In this document: piece by piece, positions 26,201 to 35,256 of the stretch
Position numbering within the stretch: position 1 is the first letter of the stretch
How the letters are laid out: every line of letters begins with the position of its first letter
Assembly (NCBI GenBank): GCA_964023275.1
Contig: OZ029927.1
Span: 23,264,980-23,328,979, forward strand
Length of the DNA stretch: 64,000 nt
Source: Norana najaformis
Taxonomy: Eukaryota; Annelida; Clitellata; Crassiclitellata; Hormogastridae
Direction: 5' to 3'
The notes under the pieces: model-generated
The model's database searches: none
What the model saw: only the letters and a program-made list of their open reading frames with translations
Told to the model about the DNA's origin: nothing
Made by a program: the position numbers and the translations under genes

Positions 26201-29200
26201 ACACTTGTACACAGCACCCATTTTCCTTACAGGAACTATCGTGGGCCTATACTGGGGCAAATAGGTTGCAAGTACTTAACACAACTAGCACCATCTAGGC
26301 CAGCTGTGGGCCAAATGACGTGTTTGTCTGGATTAAAAGCTGACTTGAAGAAGACTGATAATATTTCGTGAGATGTCTCTAGCGAATTAATAACATCGCC
26401 ATTTTATAAGTGCCTAGAGCACAGGGATATATGTTACATTTCTGACTAATACACAAAGCATCAAAGAACTTATTTAAAAAAGCCGAATGCCGTGTAGAAG
26501 ATATTGTGCACAAAGGTTCAAAGATAAATGCTAATCGAATACCTATGAATGAGCAGTTCTAATATCAGAAACAATAACCGTTTTTAAACTACTAAAAAAT
26601 TGCTATGTCTGCTATAAATCGCAGTTTCATTTTGATATCGAAATCATACACCAAGATTTCTGCCAAAATAAAAAAAATTTCAAAAAACTCGGCTGAACAT
26701 CTCATTTTTCGAAATGTTTTCTCTGCAATGCAAAATGTAGGTTTTTTGTCTTTAAATTGAGCAGTTCTGTGAAAAAATGACAAGCTAAAGCAACTGTAAA
26801 ATAACTACATATATTTTGATAATTTTTCTGATAATTAAATATAACCAGCTTTGTGTGGTTACAGGTGTTGGTTGTCAGTCAAGGATGATCTAATATGGGC
26901 CTTCGTGGCTCCCGTTCTGTGTATTATTACGGCAAGTGTTTTCACCCTAAATATATGTGTGTAAGCAAAGCACATTGGTTTATGCAACACTGAAATAAGC
27001 GTTATGACGAAAAATTTCGCATTTTAATAAGACTGGATTTCTGTATTCATGTAAACTGGTGTATATCCTCTTACAAAGAGAACACATTCTCAAGTACTTG
27101 TAGAAAACAACCTACGAGATGTATTTATTTACATACAAGCAAGCATGCATGCTTACCTACAAACATATACGCATACAAGCACACTTGCCAGTTGACAGTT
27201 GCTGCCATCGTTACTGTCAAGGCGCTTCATGGTGTAGCACCAATTTACATACCTGATCACACTTAATCTTAATCCGATAGGATAAACTTAAGACCAGATT
27301 CCTCTGGCCTGCTGAGGCAGCCTACGATAGGGATGTGCGTTTTGCGAGCTTTTTCACATGCTGGTCCACATGTATGGAATTCTCTACCATCAACTCTGAT
27401 GGATCCTCCCTTTCATCTTTTTTCCTTTCGCAAACAATTTGCAACCAGCTGATCTTCTTTCCAGCTAACCCAGCTTTTGAGGTGAATTTGTAAATAAGCG
27501 CGATATAAGTAGGCCCTATCTGATTCATAATTATTATAATGATAATATTATAATAAATAATAATATATTCAAACATACATATATTTTAAAAAGGATTTTT
27601 TTAAAGATCCAGACAAAGTCTTTCTTTACTCTGTGAAATCTGACCAAATACACTATCATTTATAAGCTGTTACAAGTGAGCATTATTATTCCTACCAGGA
27701 AACTCATTTGCTTGCTGGGTTTATATTTAAATAGGCAAACTTCGTAATTCTAGCAATCGTTCTCATACGGATGTGCCAGAGCAGAATTTTCTTGGCTAAA
27801 AACAAGGAGAAGCGAGACAAGATGAGGTAAGCAGCACAGTTGCAAAATCAAATTACCAATATCCCCTAGAATTTCAAAATTATTTTATCCTCTACTTGAC
27901 CTAAGCGGTGATTTATCATAATTTCCAAGGCATCAGTCGGTTGTCACTTCAATTGAAATTGTAATAAAAAGTTAAACTCCGTTGGAGAAGCCAGGTTGAA
28001 TTCCGACAAGTGGAAGAAATCAAAAGTTATACTAGAACCGTATACCTGTCAGTGGATACCTGTCCACGAATACCTGTCTCTTGTATCGTGATTAGCCAGC
28101 CTACCAGCTGATGAACAAAATCTCAACATGTAATATGTAACTATACTTCATGGTGCTATCATGTGTTGTTAAAGAGCGACGATTTGGAATCTTTCGGTTA
28201 CTTGTCCAGTGCTTGGCCTTGGCTGGTTGTTTGGCGTTCTATCGGTTGTCTTTGATTCCGTTGTCTTCCAATATCTATTCGTTATCGCCAACTCTGTGCA
28301 GGTGAAAACATGTTTTGTCACGCTTTCATTTAACATATATTATAATGGATATTTTTACCAGGAAACAGTGCCTCTGAGAGTCTTCTGAAGGCGATAATTA
28401 AATGTTCAGATGTGTGCATACATGCATTCGTACATTGTTACATGCTGGAGCGTGTAGGCTCGTTGTCGTTATAGGGTAGAACCAACACACAATGTTCTTG
28501 GTTTAAAAGCTTTCTTTTTTCACGGCAGTGTTAAAATTCCAGACGATACAACGATAGCGTCAGAGAGCAGTCAGCTGTAGACATCACCGACACTTTAGAC
28601 TCTCGCTCTTTTCTTCTGGCTTCTCGGTGTCGCTAATATATATTTTCTTCGAACTGCTCGGCAAACTCCCTCAGACACTCCTTCAGACACTCCTTCAGGC
28701 CCAGATGCATAAGCACGTGTTACTTCAAGACTGTTGCATGGACACGTGTTACCAACCAGACATCAACACTCTTCCCGCTCACACGTGTCCCTGTAACAAC
28801 ATATATCCATACATGCATATATACATACATACTTAAATAGGCCTATTGGTACAAAGTGTAAAAAAGGCCCCATTCTATGTCACACGCTTTCAAACGACCC
28901 ACGAAGTCTTACGAGAAAACATCTTCTTATCTGCAGAAACTACTTCTATAGCGCTTCTTCAGCATAAAAATCTAATTGTATAAACGTCCTATTCTTTGTC
29001 ATATGACATCGAACTAACCAATCGGTATCCGATTGGTTAGAGCGCTCGGCTTGTAACACGGAGAGTACGGGTTCGAGTCTCCCCAGGGACGGTTGATGTG
29101 TGGGGACCTCGAGCAAGTCCTTAACTCACAAATGCTCGGCGCCATCATGTCAACGTTGTAATTGTAATTGTAATCTGACATTTATAAAGCTCCACTTCAA

Positions 29201-31687
29201 GTATAGACTCATCAGAAGCGCTCCCGACCCGAACCAGTGAGACCACTGGCAAATAATACAGACTTCAGGCGCTTGCGAAACTGCGGAAGAGACAAACTGA
29301 GGAATACTAGCCGGACCTCTCGGGAAAGGCGATTCCAGCTATTGGGTCCAACCTAGGCAAAGCTTCTAGACTGCGCTGTAGCAGTGCGCATACGAGGGAC
29401 AGTCAGAAGTCCAAGGGAGGCCGACCGTAGAGTGCTACGGCCTGGAACCAAGGAGACCGAAATGCAGAAGTCCCTAAGATATGATGGAGCAGAGCCAACC
29501 AGACAATTACGCATAAGCGTTAGGATCTTGAACTGGATACGCTGCTGAATGGGAAGCCAGTGTAGAGTGTCCCGTTTAAAGGAAGTTATATGGCCATACC
29601 TGGGGAAGCCTCCAATAAGACGGGCAGAAGCATTGAGAACAGATTGAAGCTTGGAAATATTGGCAAGTGAGAGTCCAGCAAAGATAGCGTTACCAAAGTC
29701 CACCCTGGTGCAGATAAGGGCATGAATTAGAGTAGTAACGGCATGAAAGGAGAGTGAGCGGCGGATGGTACGAAGCTGACGAAGGTGGTAAAAGCATGAG
29801 CGGGAGACACTGTTAACATGATCGGTCAAGGAGAGTTCCCGGTCCAGAACAACCCCAAGATCACGGACTTTGGAACAGAATAAAATGTCCGGAAACCTCT
29901 GGCGTAAGGATGATGAATCAATCTTTGCCAGCTGAGCACGACCACCAAGCCAGACGAACTGGGTCTTAGCAGAGTTCAGTCGGAGGCGATTAGAGGACAT
30001 CCAGAGACCAAGGGCAGATGTTGCGTCAAGAATACTCTCAACCAGAGAGGAAGCTGCTTCCGCTGGGCCATGAACGAAGGTCTGAGTGTCGTCTGCATAC
30101 TGATGGACAGCAACACCCATGGGAAGGAGAACCCGTGCCAGGTCGGCAGTGTACAGAATGTAGAGGAATGTCATCAAAGTGGCGCTTAATAATTGTAGGA
30201 CAATTAAAGTTAATAATGTTTCCATAGCGCCAATGCCACTTGTAGTTCAAGTTCTAAACTTCATTCAAAAAAATTCGAAGATATATCCGTGCAATAGTAA
30301 AGCCATTTGACTTTTATTCGGCAAGCTATTTCTCGGTGGTCTTGAAGACCCTGTCCTCTACGTTGAGCTCCTGCTACTCTTAACTCCTAAGAGAAACACC
30401 CTGATAGGAAGTCCTCTGCTGTTCCTTGATCATCATTCCGCTTGTGACGAAATAGCAATGCAATTAACTAGTACAGTTCATTCCATGAATAGTCTTGGGT
30501 GAATTAGATAGTAGGTTTCGTGTAGGTTCCAATTTAACGTCATAATGAAATTGTTTGTTTTTACAGGGACTGCTCATATTTACCTTCCATGCTCTTCCCC
30601 ATAACAAGGTAAGCGGATTTATTGCCAGTATACACGTTCATATAAGTTCACCCAAAACGTTCTTCAGGGACATGTAAAGTTGAAGAAAAAGTTACCATAT
30701 TAAGATATGGCGATAAAGATTTGAATTATATACGCTATTCAGAGGTAACACTAGACGTTTACGCGGTTCTATAGAGGCTCAGAAGTATTTGCAAACGCGG
30801 CAACAACGATCCAGGACATATTTTTAACATCTTAGTTGAATTTCTTACTCGTTAACTTATCCGGAAAAAGGATATTTGTTGATTTTTTTGTATTATAATC
30901 TAATGACTGCTATGACCCTCTTATTATAAATGCACAGGCCATCACTTGATAGTCGCTTCAAGCAAAACCGTGGTAAATAATCTCACAATGTTGGAGAAGC
31001 CCCATCGAAATCCCATACGTCCGGGAAACTAGATGTAAGGCTACGATGGGTAAGGAAGTTAAAACAGACGAGTTTTAAGACAAGTCTTGAGTTTAGATCT
31101 GGGTAATATTACAGAACCAACAGAACGTAAAAACTGGACTGTGAAGTACAGTGCTTTGAACTAGATGTCGAGAATACCCGCACGCAGGAAAGAAGCGTGG
31201 TTCCCGATCTTCGGCCCTCGAGCCGGCAATGGACGAATTCCAAGGTCCTAGATATGGATCCAGGGCATCGCCTTTTACTTCCCAGCTTCCGCCGGTACCA
31301 AATTCTACTGCTTGTTGGCAGCGGCTTGAAAAACTTGTTCAGGGTCCCTACACAAAATCTTCTCAGTAGGCGTAAACTTTTCGATTGTAGACGCTTTAAC
31401 CGATGAGACCACGATGTTGCAAATATTTTTTGTAATCATAAATTTCGATGTTTTCTTAGAATATGAGTGAAAAGATTTCCTATGTCAACACGAACTACAT
31501 TTGCCGGAGTCGTAATCCCGACTCTTCTCAACTCACTTTGTCTCCAACTCCTCCAGAGATGACGCCCAAGCTTGGCTGTGTGGAACGTACTGTGCAGCAA
31601 ATTGGAGGAATTGAAATGCATTACTACAGCACGACAACACAGAATACTAGCATCAGCGACTCTTCCACTTTGGATTCACCTAAGTAG
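11177..31687 (+). CDS. Adhesion GPCR copy 2 with three Ig domains, complete
   Basis: Twenty-five exons join in one frame (3063 nt, 1020 residues): 11177-11246, 11912-11978, 12451-12650, 13060-13200, 13590-13763, 14460-14789, 15300-15401, 16353-16459, 17367-17555, 18471-18539, 18860-18968, 19791-19907, 20694-20775, 21972-22134, 22910-22959, 23202-23313, 24059-24153, 24499-24601, 25341-25497, 26060-26129, 26865-26931, 27735-27826, 28175-28301, 30567-30608, 31460-31687. All introns are GT-AG except one GC-AG (donor at 26932). Order: signal peptide, Ig1 (24-112), Ig2 (113-217), Ig3 (218-327), HormR (328-397), GAIN (398-694, GPS at its end), 7TM (695-945), tail. The GPS has the HLT cleavage tripeptide. 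A plasma-membrane receptor is inferred; the ligand is unknown. Ig, HormR and GAIN together recall vertebrate ADGRA, but there are no leucine-rich repeats, so I give no symbol. Confidence 0.92.
11912..12650 (+). CDS. Copy 2 Ig domain 1 (two exons)
   Basis: Exon 11912-11978 gives strand B with its Cys (NVTIKCSIC). Exon 12451-12650 gives the core Trp (FSWTGPGN), then [17 protein letters not shown], the D-x-G-x-Y-x-C signature of strand F. The donor splits a codon (phase 2) between the exons. Several N-x-S/T sites are present. Extracellular and closest to the N-terminus, so a likely contact surface. Confidence 0.88.
13060..13763 (+). CDS. Copy 2 Ig domain 2 (two phase 1-1 exons)
   Basis: Exon A (13060-13200) has [13 protein letters not shown] (strand B Cys) and [11 protein letters not shown] (core Trp). 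Exon B (13590-13763) has [14 protein letters not shown] and VIQCNAS (strand F Cys). Both exons start and end in phase 1 (141 and 174 bp), so the pair can be skipped or duplicated without a frameshift. Copy 3 carries three such pairs. The extra CxxC in exon B is unusual for a plain I-set domain. Confidence 0.88.
13875..14037 (+). repeat. SINE A, copy A2
   Basis: A tRNA-like head (ACGGTAGCCGATTGGATAG) is followed by a body ending in ATAAATGCATAATG. It lies in the Ig2-Ig3 intron. The head of the same insertion is seen at 47121 in copy 3, where it is cut short. Confidence 0.68.
14038..14085. repeat. (GAT)n microsatellite
   Basis: Uninterrupted and near-uninterrupted GAT/GGT triplets directly downstream of SINE A2. 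A second GAT-rich run (14378-14425) stands where the polypyrimidine tract of the Ig3 exon would be expected. Confidence 0.85.
14460..14789 (+). CDS. Copy 2 Ig domain 3 (single exon)
   Basis: A 330-bp exon encodes a whole Ig domain: QIQLTCNAT (strand B), VRWYRMEN (core Trp), GTLTIHVN, and [14 protein letters not shown] (strand F, G-E-Y-x-C) ending in SVNIIVVE. The acceptor TTCTAG is followed at once by GTAAGA, itself a donor-like sequence. The GAT-rich stretch upstream leaves little pyrimidine tract. Copy 3 is the same (50635-50964). Confidence 0.88.
15300..16459 (+). CDS. Copy 2 HormR domain (two exons)
   Basis: Exon 15300-15401 gives [20 protein letters not shown] then NPCP, the W..T.AG...PCP pattern of hormone-receptor motifs. 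Exon 16353-16459 gives [16 protein letters not shown] and KEYKELLER, the closing Cys pair and helix. They join in phase 1. In this family the domain sits just before GAIN, as here. The equivalent second exon in copy 1 has two stops. Confidence 0.83.
15495..15568. repeat. Perfect 74-bp palindrome
   Basis: Two 37-base arms are exact reverse complements with no spacer, centred between 15531 and 15532, and a partial third copy of the arm end follows. It sits in the HormR intron of copy 2. Copies 1 and 3 lack it. Confidence 0.9.
17367..22134 (+). CDS. Copy 2 GAIN domain, six exons
   Basis: Exons: 17367-17555 (63 codons, helical, [17 protein letters not shown]), 18471-18539 ([17 protein letters not shown]), 18860-18968, 19791-19907 ([13 protein letters not shown]), 20694-20775 ([12 protein letters not shown]) and 21972-22134 ([26 protein letters not shown]). 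The first two match GAIN subdomain A, a helical region with LT..N(L)..SV. The last two match the beta-rich subdomain B, with the usual VLSLSI and RPV.I..QH motifs. All joins keep frame. The domain supports self-cleavage and holds the tethered agonist. Confidence 0.87.
18185..18425. repeat. GATA/CATA-type microsatellite tract
   Basis: Degenerate tetranucleotide runs (TAGATAGATA, CATACATACATA) just upstream of GAIN exon 2, also present before the copy 3 exon (54270-54450). Confidence 0.75.
19000..19200 (-). repeat. LINE C-terminal fragment (RTE-like), old
   Basis: The minus strand of the better-preserved copy (55285-55037) reads [16 protein letters not shown] and later DRDEWRS, the usual end of many LINE reverse transcriptase proteins. 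The piece here is more degraded but sits at the same place in the intron, so the insertion predates the duplication. Confidence 0.6.
20207..20370 (+). repeat. SINE A, copy A3
   Basis: A near-complete copy: head CACGGTAGCATATTGGATAC, B-box-like GGTTCGAGCC, and tail GCGCCTAATAAATGCAGAAA. Copy 3 has the same insertion at 55832-56014. Confidence 0.72.
20868..21635. other. Private insertion of unknown origin, about 770 bp
   Basis: The GAIN5-GAIN6 intron of copy 3 jumps from about 56527 to 56565 with none of this. The insert is less AT-rich than its surroundings and holds only short open frames without recognisable motifs. I found no clear inverted or direct terminal repeats by eye. Confidence 0.5.
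22230..22345 (-). repeat. SINE B, partial copy B3
   Basis: The minus-strand head includes a B-box-like GGTTCGACTCC (reverse complement at about 22303-22313). The copy 3 equivalent (57225-57445) is longer. Confidence 0.6.
22495..22805. repeat. Degenerate GATC/CATG-rich palindromic minisatellite
   Basis: Repeated self-complementary words (CATGATCA, TGATCATG, CCATGATCACAT) are packed through about 300 bp between GAIN exon 6 and the GPS exon. Copy 3 keeps a shorter version at 57590-57860. Confidence 0.7.
22910..23313 (+). CDS. Copy 2 GPS autoproteolysis site (two exons)
   Basis: Exon 22910-22959 ends with TCGFWNFTG and exon 23202-23313 continues [10 protein letters not shown], then [14 protein letters not shown]. 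This is the full GPS pattern: C.FWN, W...GC, and C.C.HLTNFA.LM. The four Cys and the H-L-T tripeptide are present, so cleavage between Leu682 and Thr683 is expected, leaving TNFAILM as the tethered agonist start. The split codon is GG|A. Confidence 0.93.
24059..30608 (+). CDS. Copy 2 seven-helix bundle (eight exons)
   Basis: TM1 24059-24153 ([20 protein letters not shown]), TM2 24499-24601 ([18 protein letters not shown]), TM3 and the start of TM4 25341-25497 ([25 protein letters not shown]), TM4 26060-26129 ([11 protein letters not shown]), ECL2 and TM5 26865-26931 ([18 protein letters not shown]), TM5 end 27735-27826, TM6-TM7 28175-28301 ([23 protein letters not shown]), TM7 end 30567-30608. 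The TM3 Cys (763) and ECL2 Cys-Trp (837-838) form the conserved family B disulfide. HYFFLA and EG.QLL are family B2 hallmarks. Confidence 0.93.
24868..25250. repeat. SINE A split by a nested SINE B
   Basis: The 3' half of a SINE A (TTGCTCAGCGCAATCGATTG and TCATTAGATAG) is interrupted by a minus-strand SINE B at about 24978-25205. The SINE A tail then resumes with TCATTA and GGCGCTTAATAAATGCAATA. The repeated TCATTA at both edges looks like a target duplication. Copy 3 has the same nest at 59985-60365. Confidence 0.62.
25681..25980 (-). repeat. LINE-like 3' fragment
   Basis: It begins with a block (TAGCGCGTTTTAAGAACCTC) almost identical to the 3' end of the LINE at 7983, and keeps scattered similarity further in (GGAGCGCG). 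Copy 3 lacks it at this position, so it is private to copy 2. Confidence 0.45.
27205..27505 (+). repeat. CR1/L2-type LINE C-terminal fragment, sense
   Basis: The plus strand translates as [13 protein letters not shown], with a break, then [19 protein letters not shown] and FSFRKQF, the usual C-terminal pattern of L2/CR1 elements. It ends in an AAT-type tail. The 3' half is shared with copy 1 (1636-1795), where a deletion ends in it. Confidence 0.72.
28436..28798. mobile_element. Probable solo LTR, 363 bp
   Basis: The block starts TGTTACA and ends TGTAACA, a 7-base terminal inverted repeat with TG..CA ends, and is flanked on both sides by ACAT (28432-28435 and 28799-28802), a 4-base target duplication. 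Copy 1 has uninterrupted sequence at the same intron site. No internal retroelement genes remain, as expected after LTR-LTR recombination. The assignment rests on its ends only. Confidence 0.62.
29023..29147 (+). repeat. SINE A, copy A4, interrupted
   Basis: The tRNA-like head (CGGTATCCGATTGGTTAGAG, GGTTCGAGTC) and body are intact up to GCCATCA, where a LINE interrupts it. Its tail (AAGTGGCGCTTAATAATTG) resumes at about 30177. Confidence 0.75.
29148..30175 (-). mobile_element. CR1/L2-type LINE, 5'-truncated, antisense
   Basis: Read on the minus strand, it enters the reverse transcriptase palm just before [10 protein letters not shown] (catalytic YADD at about 30088-30099). It continues through [32 protein letters not shown] and [17 protein letters not shown]. 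The frame stops at 29353, where a codon between SFA and VGP is TAG. The 3' end has three TTACAA-type repeats (29155-29172), usual for CR1/L2. CATCA occurs at both edges (29143-29147, 30172-30176) and may be the target duplication. Copy 1 lacks the insert, so it is young. It cannot move on its own. Confidence 0.88.
30740..31150 (-). repeat. Repeat C, copy 2 intron
   Basis: Homologous to 3590-4040 and sharing its core (GGCTACGATGGGTAAGGAAG) with the repeats inside the Ig2 introns of copy 3. The boundaries are approximate. Confidence 0.42.
31196..31415 (-). repeat. SINE B, copy B4, degraded
   Basis: Shares the body CGGCAATGGACGAATTCCAA and TTTTACTTCCCAGCTTCCG with the better copies. The tRNA-like head is largely lost. 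Orthologous to 4046-4275. Confidence 0.52.
31460..31687 (+). CDS. Copy 2 last exon, cytoplasmic tail
   Basis: It encodes 75 residues after a TTCTTAG acceptor and ends at TAG. It starts NMSEKISYV, has NPDSSQLTL and ends [13 protein letters not shown]. It is rich in Ser/Thr/Pro and has no membrane segment. Its ends match copy 1, and its middle diverges. A short tail like this could be phosphorylated, but no specific docking motif is evident. Confidence 0.88.
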   Translation, partial: NMSEKISYVNTNYICRSRNPDSSQLTLSPTPPEMTPKLGCVERTVQQIGGIEMHYYSTTTQNTSISDSSTLDSPK

Positions 31688-31868
31688 AGAAACATCAACT
31701 CCTATGAGGTCAACGTTACGACAGAGGCGATGATGGCGAAAGAATTGCTTGAGAAAACTGATTTTAAAACACAGTCTTTCTTGAAATCATAAACTCGAAC
31801 ACTTCTTTAAAGCTAATCCAACGTACTCACGAACGCTGCTATAATTCAGAGTGGTTGGCCATGTAAAG

Positions 31869-31874
31869 AATAAA
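31869..31874 (+). promoter_or_regulatory. Possible polyadenylation signal of copy 2
   Basis: AATAAA lies 182 bases past the stop codon. Several others occur further on, so this is a candidate by position only. Confidence 0.3.
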
Positions 31875-33014
31875 ATACGGTAGCCAGAATACCAAGCAGA
31901 GAAGTATATTGCGGACCTGTACAGTTGGTTATGTTTAGGTTGAAAGAAATGGGAAGGCGGCGGTTTGGATGGATCAGGGTAAGATTTTTGAAAACGGCGA
32001 AACTTTAATAGTTTTTAATGGAAATTCTGAGAAGTGACAAAAGGCTTTGAGACAGATGTTGTGAATGACAATGGGATGGAAATATGGATAATTTGCGGAA
32101 TTCAGGTGAGATATTGTTGCAGAGACGAGGTGCAGTGTAAGCGATGGCACACACTTGTCTGACTATTGGCTTCATTCTATACATTCTCGGTCTACCTACC
32201 AGAATGACTCATTACTCAGAATATTCTCTTCTATAATATCTTTAATATATTAGAATATAATATAACATTATATAATATAATACGATATAATATGATATGA
32301 TACGATACGGTACGGTACAGTACAGTATAGTATAGTAAAGTAGAATAGTATAGTATAGTATTGTTTAGTATAGTATAATATTGTATTGTAATGTAATACA
32401 ATGTAATAATATCTTTACAGCTATATTCTCTTTTAACTAGGCATAGACTTACTGTGTATCTGGTTAGTGAGTGTTGTCGGTGCTGCGGTTTTAATCTTTT
32501 ACTACAGCTGCAAGATAACGATGAATGTTTGTATATCGTGTTGCTTGTCATCAGTTAATTAGTCACATGAGGATTTTGCTCGATAATTTTCATTCGCTCG
32601 GATTTCTAACGTGGCCAAATCTGCGTTCCTGGGTTCGTTTATCTCTTTCGTCGTCGTTTTCGAGAGTTTTGGACGTTTGTTAACGAAGTCTCGTGCGCCG
32701 CCTTTCGACTCTTTTCTCCTGAGGGCACTGAGGTTTTTAGCTAGACACCATCGACCACCAATTGGAACTTTAAAAATACATAAATGAATGAATAAATATA
32801 GTTGGAGCTCATATGGGGCCTTTAAGGAACTTCTGAAAGGCGCTGATAAGGATAATGCTTAACTGACATAACTTAATTAGACATTTATAAATGCGAGACA
32901 GTGTTTAGTATGTTTAAACTAGGCTTATGTCACTGAATGTCGAACTGTGTAGAGGTTGCTAACTGATTTATAGGCTGCTATGCAAATGGCTTCATTTGCT
33001 AAGGAGACTGCGCA
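31875..33014. other. Spacer 2, proximal part
   Basis: It follows spacer 1 (4710-5600). It contains a degenerate pentanucleotide tract at 32246-32412 (variants of TATAG, TACGA and TACAG drifting along the tract) that spacer 1 lacks. No gene is seen. Confidence 0.6.
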
Positions 33015-34447
33015 ACCAAAGCAATTGATTGCAAATACAGTTAATCAGTAGTCTTGGTTGTAAAATGACTTTTTTACTGCCCCTCCTCAAAAATGAAAAG
33101 CACTCACACTAATTCTAGGGGAGTCTGCAAACTTGCTATATGACTAGCATAACAGAAATAATTACTAAAGTCTTCAGTAACTGCATCATCTCAACAGAAT
33201 TTAGTACATGCTTCCAGTAGTTTGTGAACACTGAAGGTAGTCACTTTTAGGAGACAACTGGCTTTTGGTGAGGTATAGATAAAACGTTACCCTCAACTAT
33301 GAACCAGAACTCGAGTCTTCAACCTTTGGAACAAAGGGTATGACTTCTTTCTAAGAACAGTGAGTATTATATGTTTTGTTGGAATGATTTGAAACCTTAA
33401 ATTTTAAGAAAACTGTAAATCATGAAAGTGCCCTGCCCAAGGGCGTCATATAAATTTTCATATACATTTATAATCTTACATCCAGTTGATCAACTACAAA
33501 CCCAACGGGTAACCAATTAGACCATAACAATTAATAATTTCACAAAATGTACCGTAAATGAAACTCGTGGCACATATATGAAAGCAAGTGCATAAGCCAC
33601 CATTGAACCCACATTACATGCATACAGTATACGTATAAAGCCCCGCTGTGAGGTTCTTTAAAGGCGCTTTTAAATATCAAGGACGACCGTGTAGAATATG
33701 ATTCAGTAGCTCTGCCTCTGGAAGCAGGAGGGAATATGCATGGATTGATGCCACGAGCATGCAGCAGGTATGAACACATCGGTTATGAAACGATTGATCA
33801 GGTACTGGAAGAAATGGAAAAGAGAGAAAGGTTAATGCCGCAATCTCCTGGTGTACATGGAGACAACAGATATGAATCAATAGATGCACCACAGAGGGAA
33901 GCGACAAACAAAGTTAAACAGATGCCTGATGGGGATACGATGTATGACCACATGGGATATTCAATACCTCTGGAAGGAGTCGCAAATCGCGGACAAATAG
34001 ACCAACCTCAAATCCATGGATATGAATCAGTCAATAGTGCATCTGGGAATTTTCCACTCTCAAAAGAGCAATCAGAATCAATGAATCCTTTATCGGATCT
34101 GAGTCCGAAAGAAGTGAATCCCCACTTGAATCAAGGTTCGATTTAAATGAATACCTACTCAGATCTACGCCCGAAGGACGTAAATTCCTGCTTAGATCAA
34201 AAAGAAGTGGATTCGGGATTCATTCTGGGATACTTGGACATGGGTCTAAAAGCGCTGGATTGCTCATTATATTCCTTTGAAACAAGTCTTTGTTGCAATA
34301 GAAGGAAATCAAACATGCTTTCACAATAAGCCAGTAAATAAGCTGCTATGATACAGCATTTGTGTTTGCTAGTTAAGATCATAAAGCTCCTCGGCTGAAT
34401 GTTTTTCTAGTCACTCGAAAGTGTGCGGCAAGTGAATGGCCGCTTTT
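33015..34447. other. Spacer 2-specific insertion, about 1.4 kb
   Basis: Spacer 1 reads straight across the equivalent point (about 5600-5625). The insert has no recognised transposon ends. A stretch at 33634-33670 (GTGAGGTTCTTTAAAGGCGC) resembles the reverse complement of LINE 3' ends at 7983 and 25681. It carries the tyrosine-rich exon-like segment at 33682. Confidence 0.55.
33682..34146 (+). CDS. Exon-like ORF with repeated YxxPhi motifs
   Basis: Counting from a possible acceptor (ATCAAG) at 33681, the frame is open for 154 residues to TAA (34144-34146). It contains YDSV, YEHI, YETI, YESI, YDHM and YESV, many of them in an acidic or polar setting typical of cytoplasmic tails. The block SDLSPKEVNPHLNQ recurs after the TAA in the same frame as SDLRPKDVNSCLDQ, followed by YLDM, so the TAA may be a later nonsense change. 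Entry is phase 0, the exit phase of the TM7 exon at 30608, so use as an alternative tail of copy 2 is possible. No start, signal or partner exon is proven. It could be part of an unrelated gene. Confidence 0.42.
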   Translation, partial: DDRVEYDSVALPLEAGGNMHGLMPRACSRYEHIGYETIDQVLEEMEKRERLMPQSPGVHGDNRYESIDAPQREATNKVKQMPDGDTMYDHMGYSIPLEGVANRGQIDQPQIHGYESVNSASGNFPLSKEQSESMNPLSDLSPKEVNPHLNQGSI

Positions 34448-35256
34448 GATTCCCTGTCATTAGCAAAATATTTGCTATATGTAGTTGCTTAGGCCTACAA
34501 GAAAGTTAATTATAATTACTATCTTTATTATTGCACACTGTCAAATTAGTACGTAACTAAATAACGCATTTGGTTGCAATACAGGTTATTATTCATGTAT
34601 ACCATTTGTCTGTTCATTTTTTGCATGCTTTCAGATTGTTAAACTATATGTAGCCGTTGGAAATATTTGTATTTCATCTAGTTTTTACATAAATCTTGCA
34701 TAAATTATTTTATATGTGAATGTGATTACGAGCCTACTAACGATTATAACGGTTATTAGCAACCAACTCGGAATGCATTCTGTAATCGTTATATTTGACT
34801 ACCACCATTTTAGTGAGAACTTTCATTTGACCTAATTTTCAAACTTCTGTTATGTTGCATAGGATTAATGCTAATGGGAAATAAAACTCTCTATGAACGA
34901 AAAGATCTACAAAGGTTGGGGACCCCAACAATTGTTTTTGTTTAGGTTCTAGGCTTATCTTTACATCTCTGGTGTTTCGGCAACCTGATCTTGTAAGTTG
35001 TTAGATCCTTAATCATTTCTATTGAACCGTTTTGACTTGGCACATTCTCCCTTGTTCAGCTTTTAATAGAGAGCTTCAGGAATATCTAGATTACAACTAA
35101 GAACCTAACCCAACATTAGTGCTACTAAGGAACCGTTAAATTAGACCTACACTTTTCTTTCCCAACTGTCACTAACCAATAATTGTGTCAAACATCGAAA
35201 TAAATTATATATCGGCGTATTATTATTATTATTATCATTATTATTATTTCAAAATG
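34448..35256. other. Spacer 2, middle part
   Basis: Follows spacer 1 from about 5625 to 6405 without added features. It ends in ATT microsatellite at 35218-35250. No gene is seen. Confidence 0.55.

Noticed and set aside
32231..32551. Minus-strand frame rich in Tyr, Ile and Leu
   Set aside because: It is a translation of the degenerate TATAG-type pentanucleotide tract.
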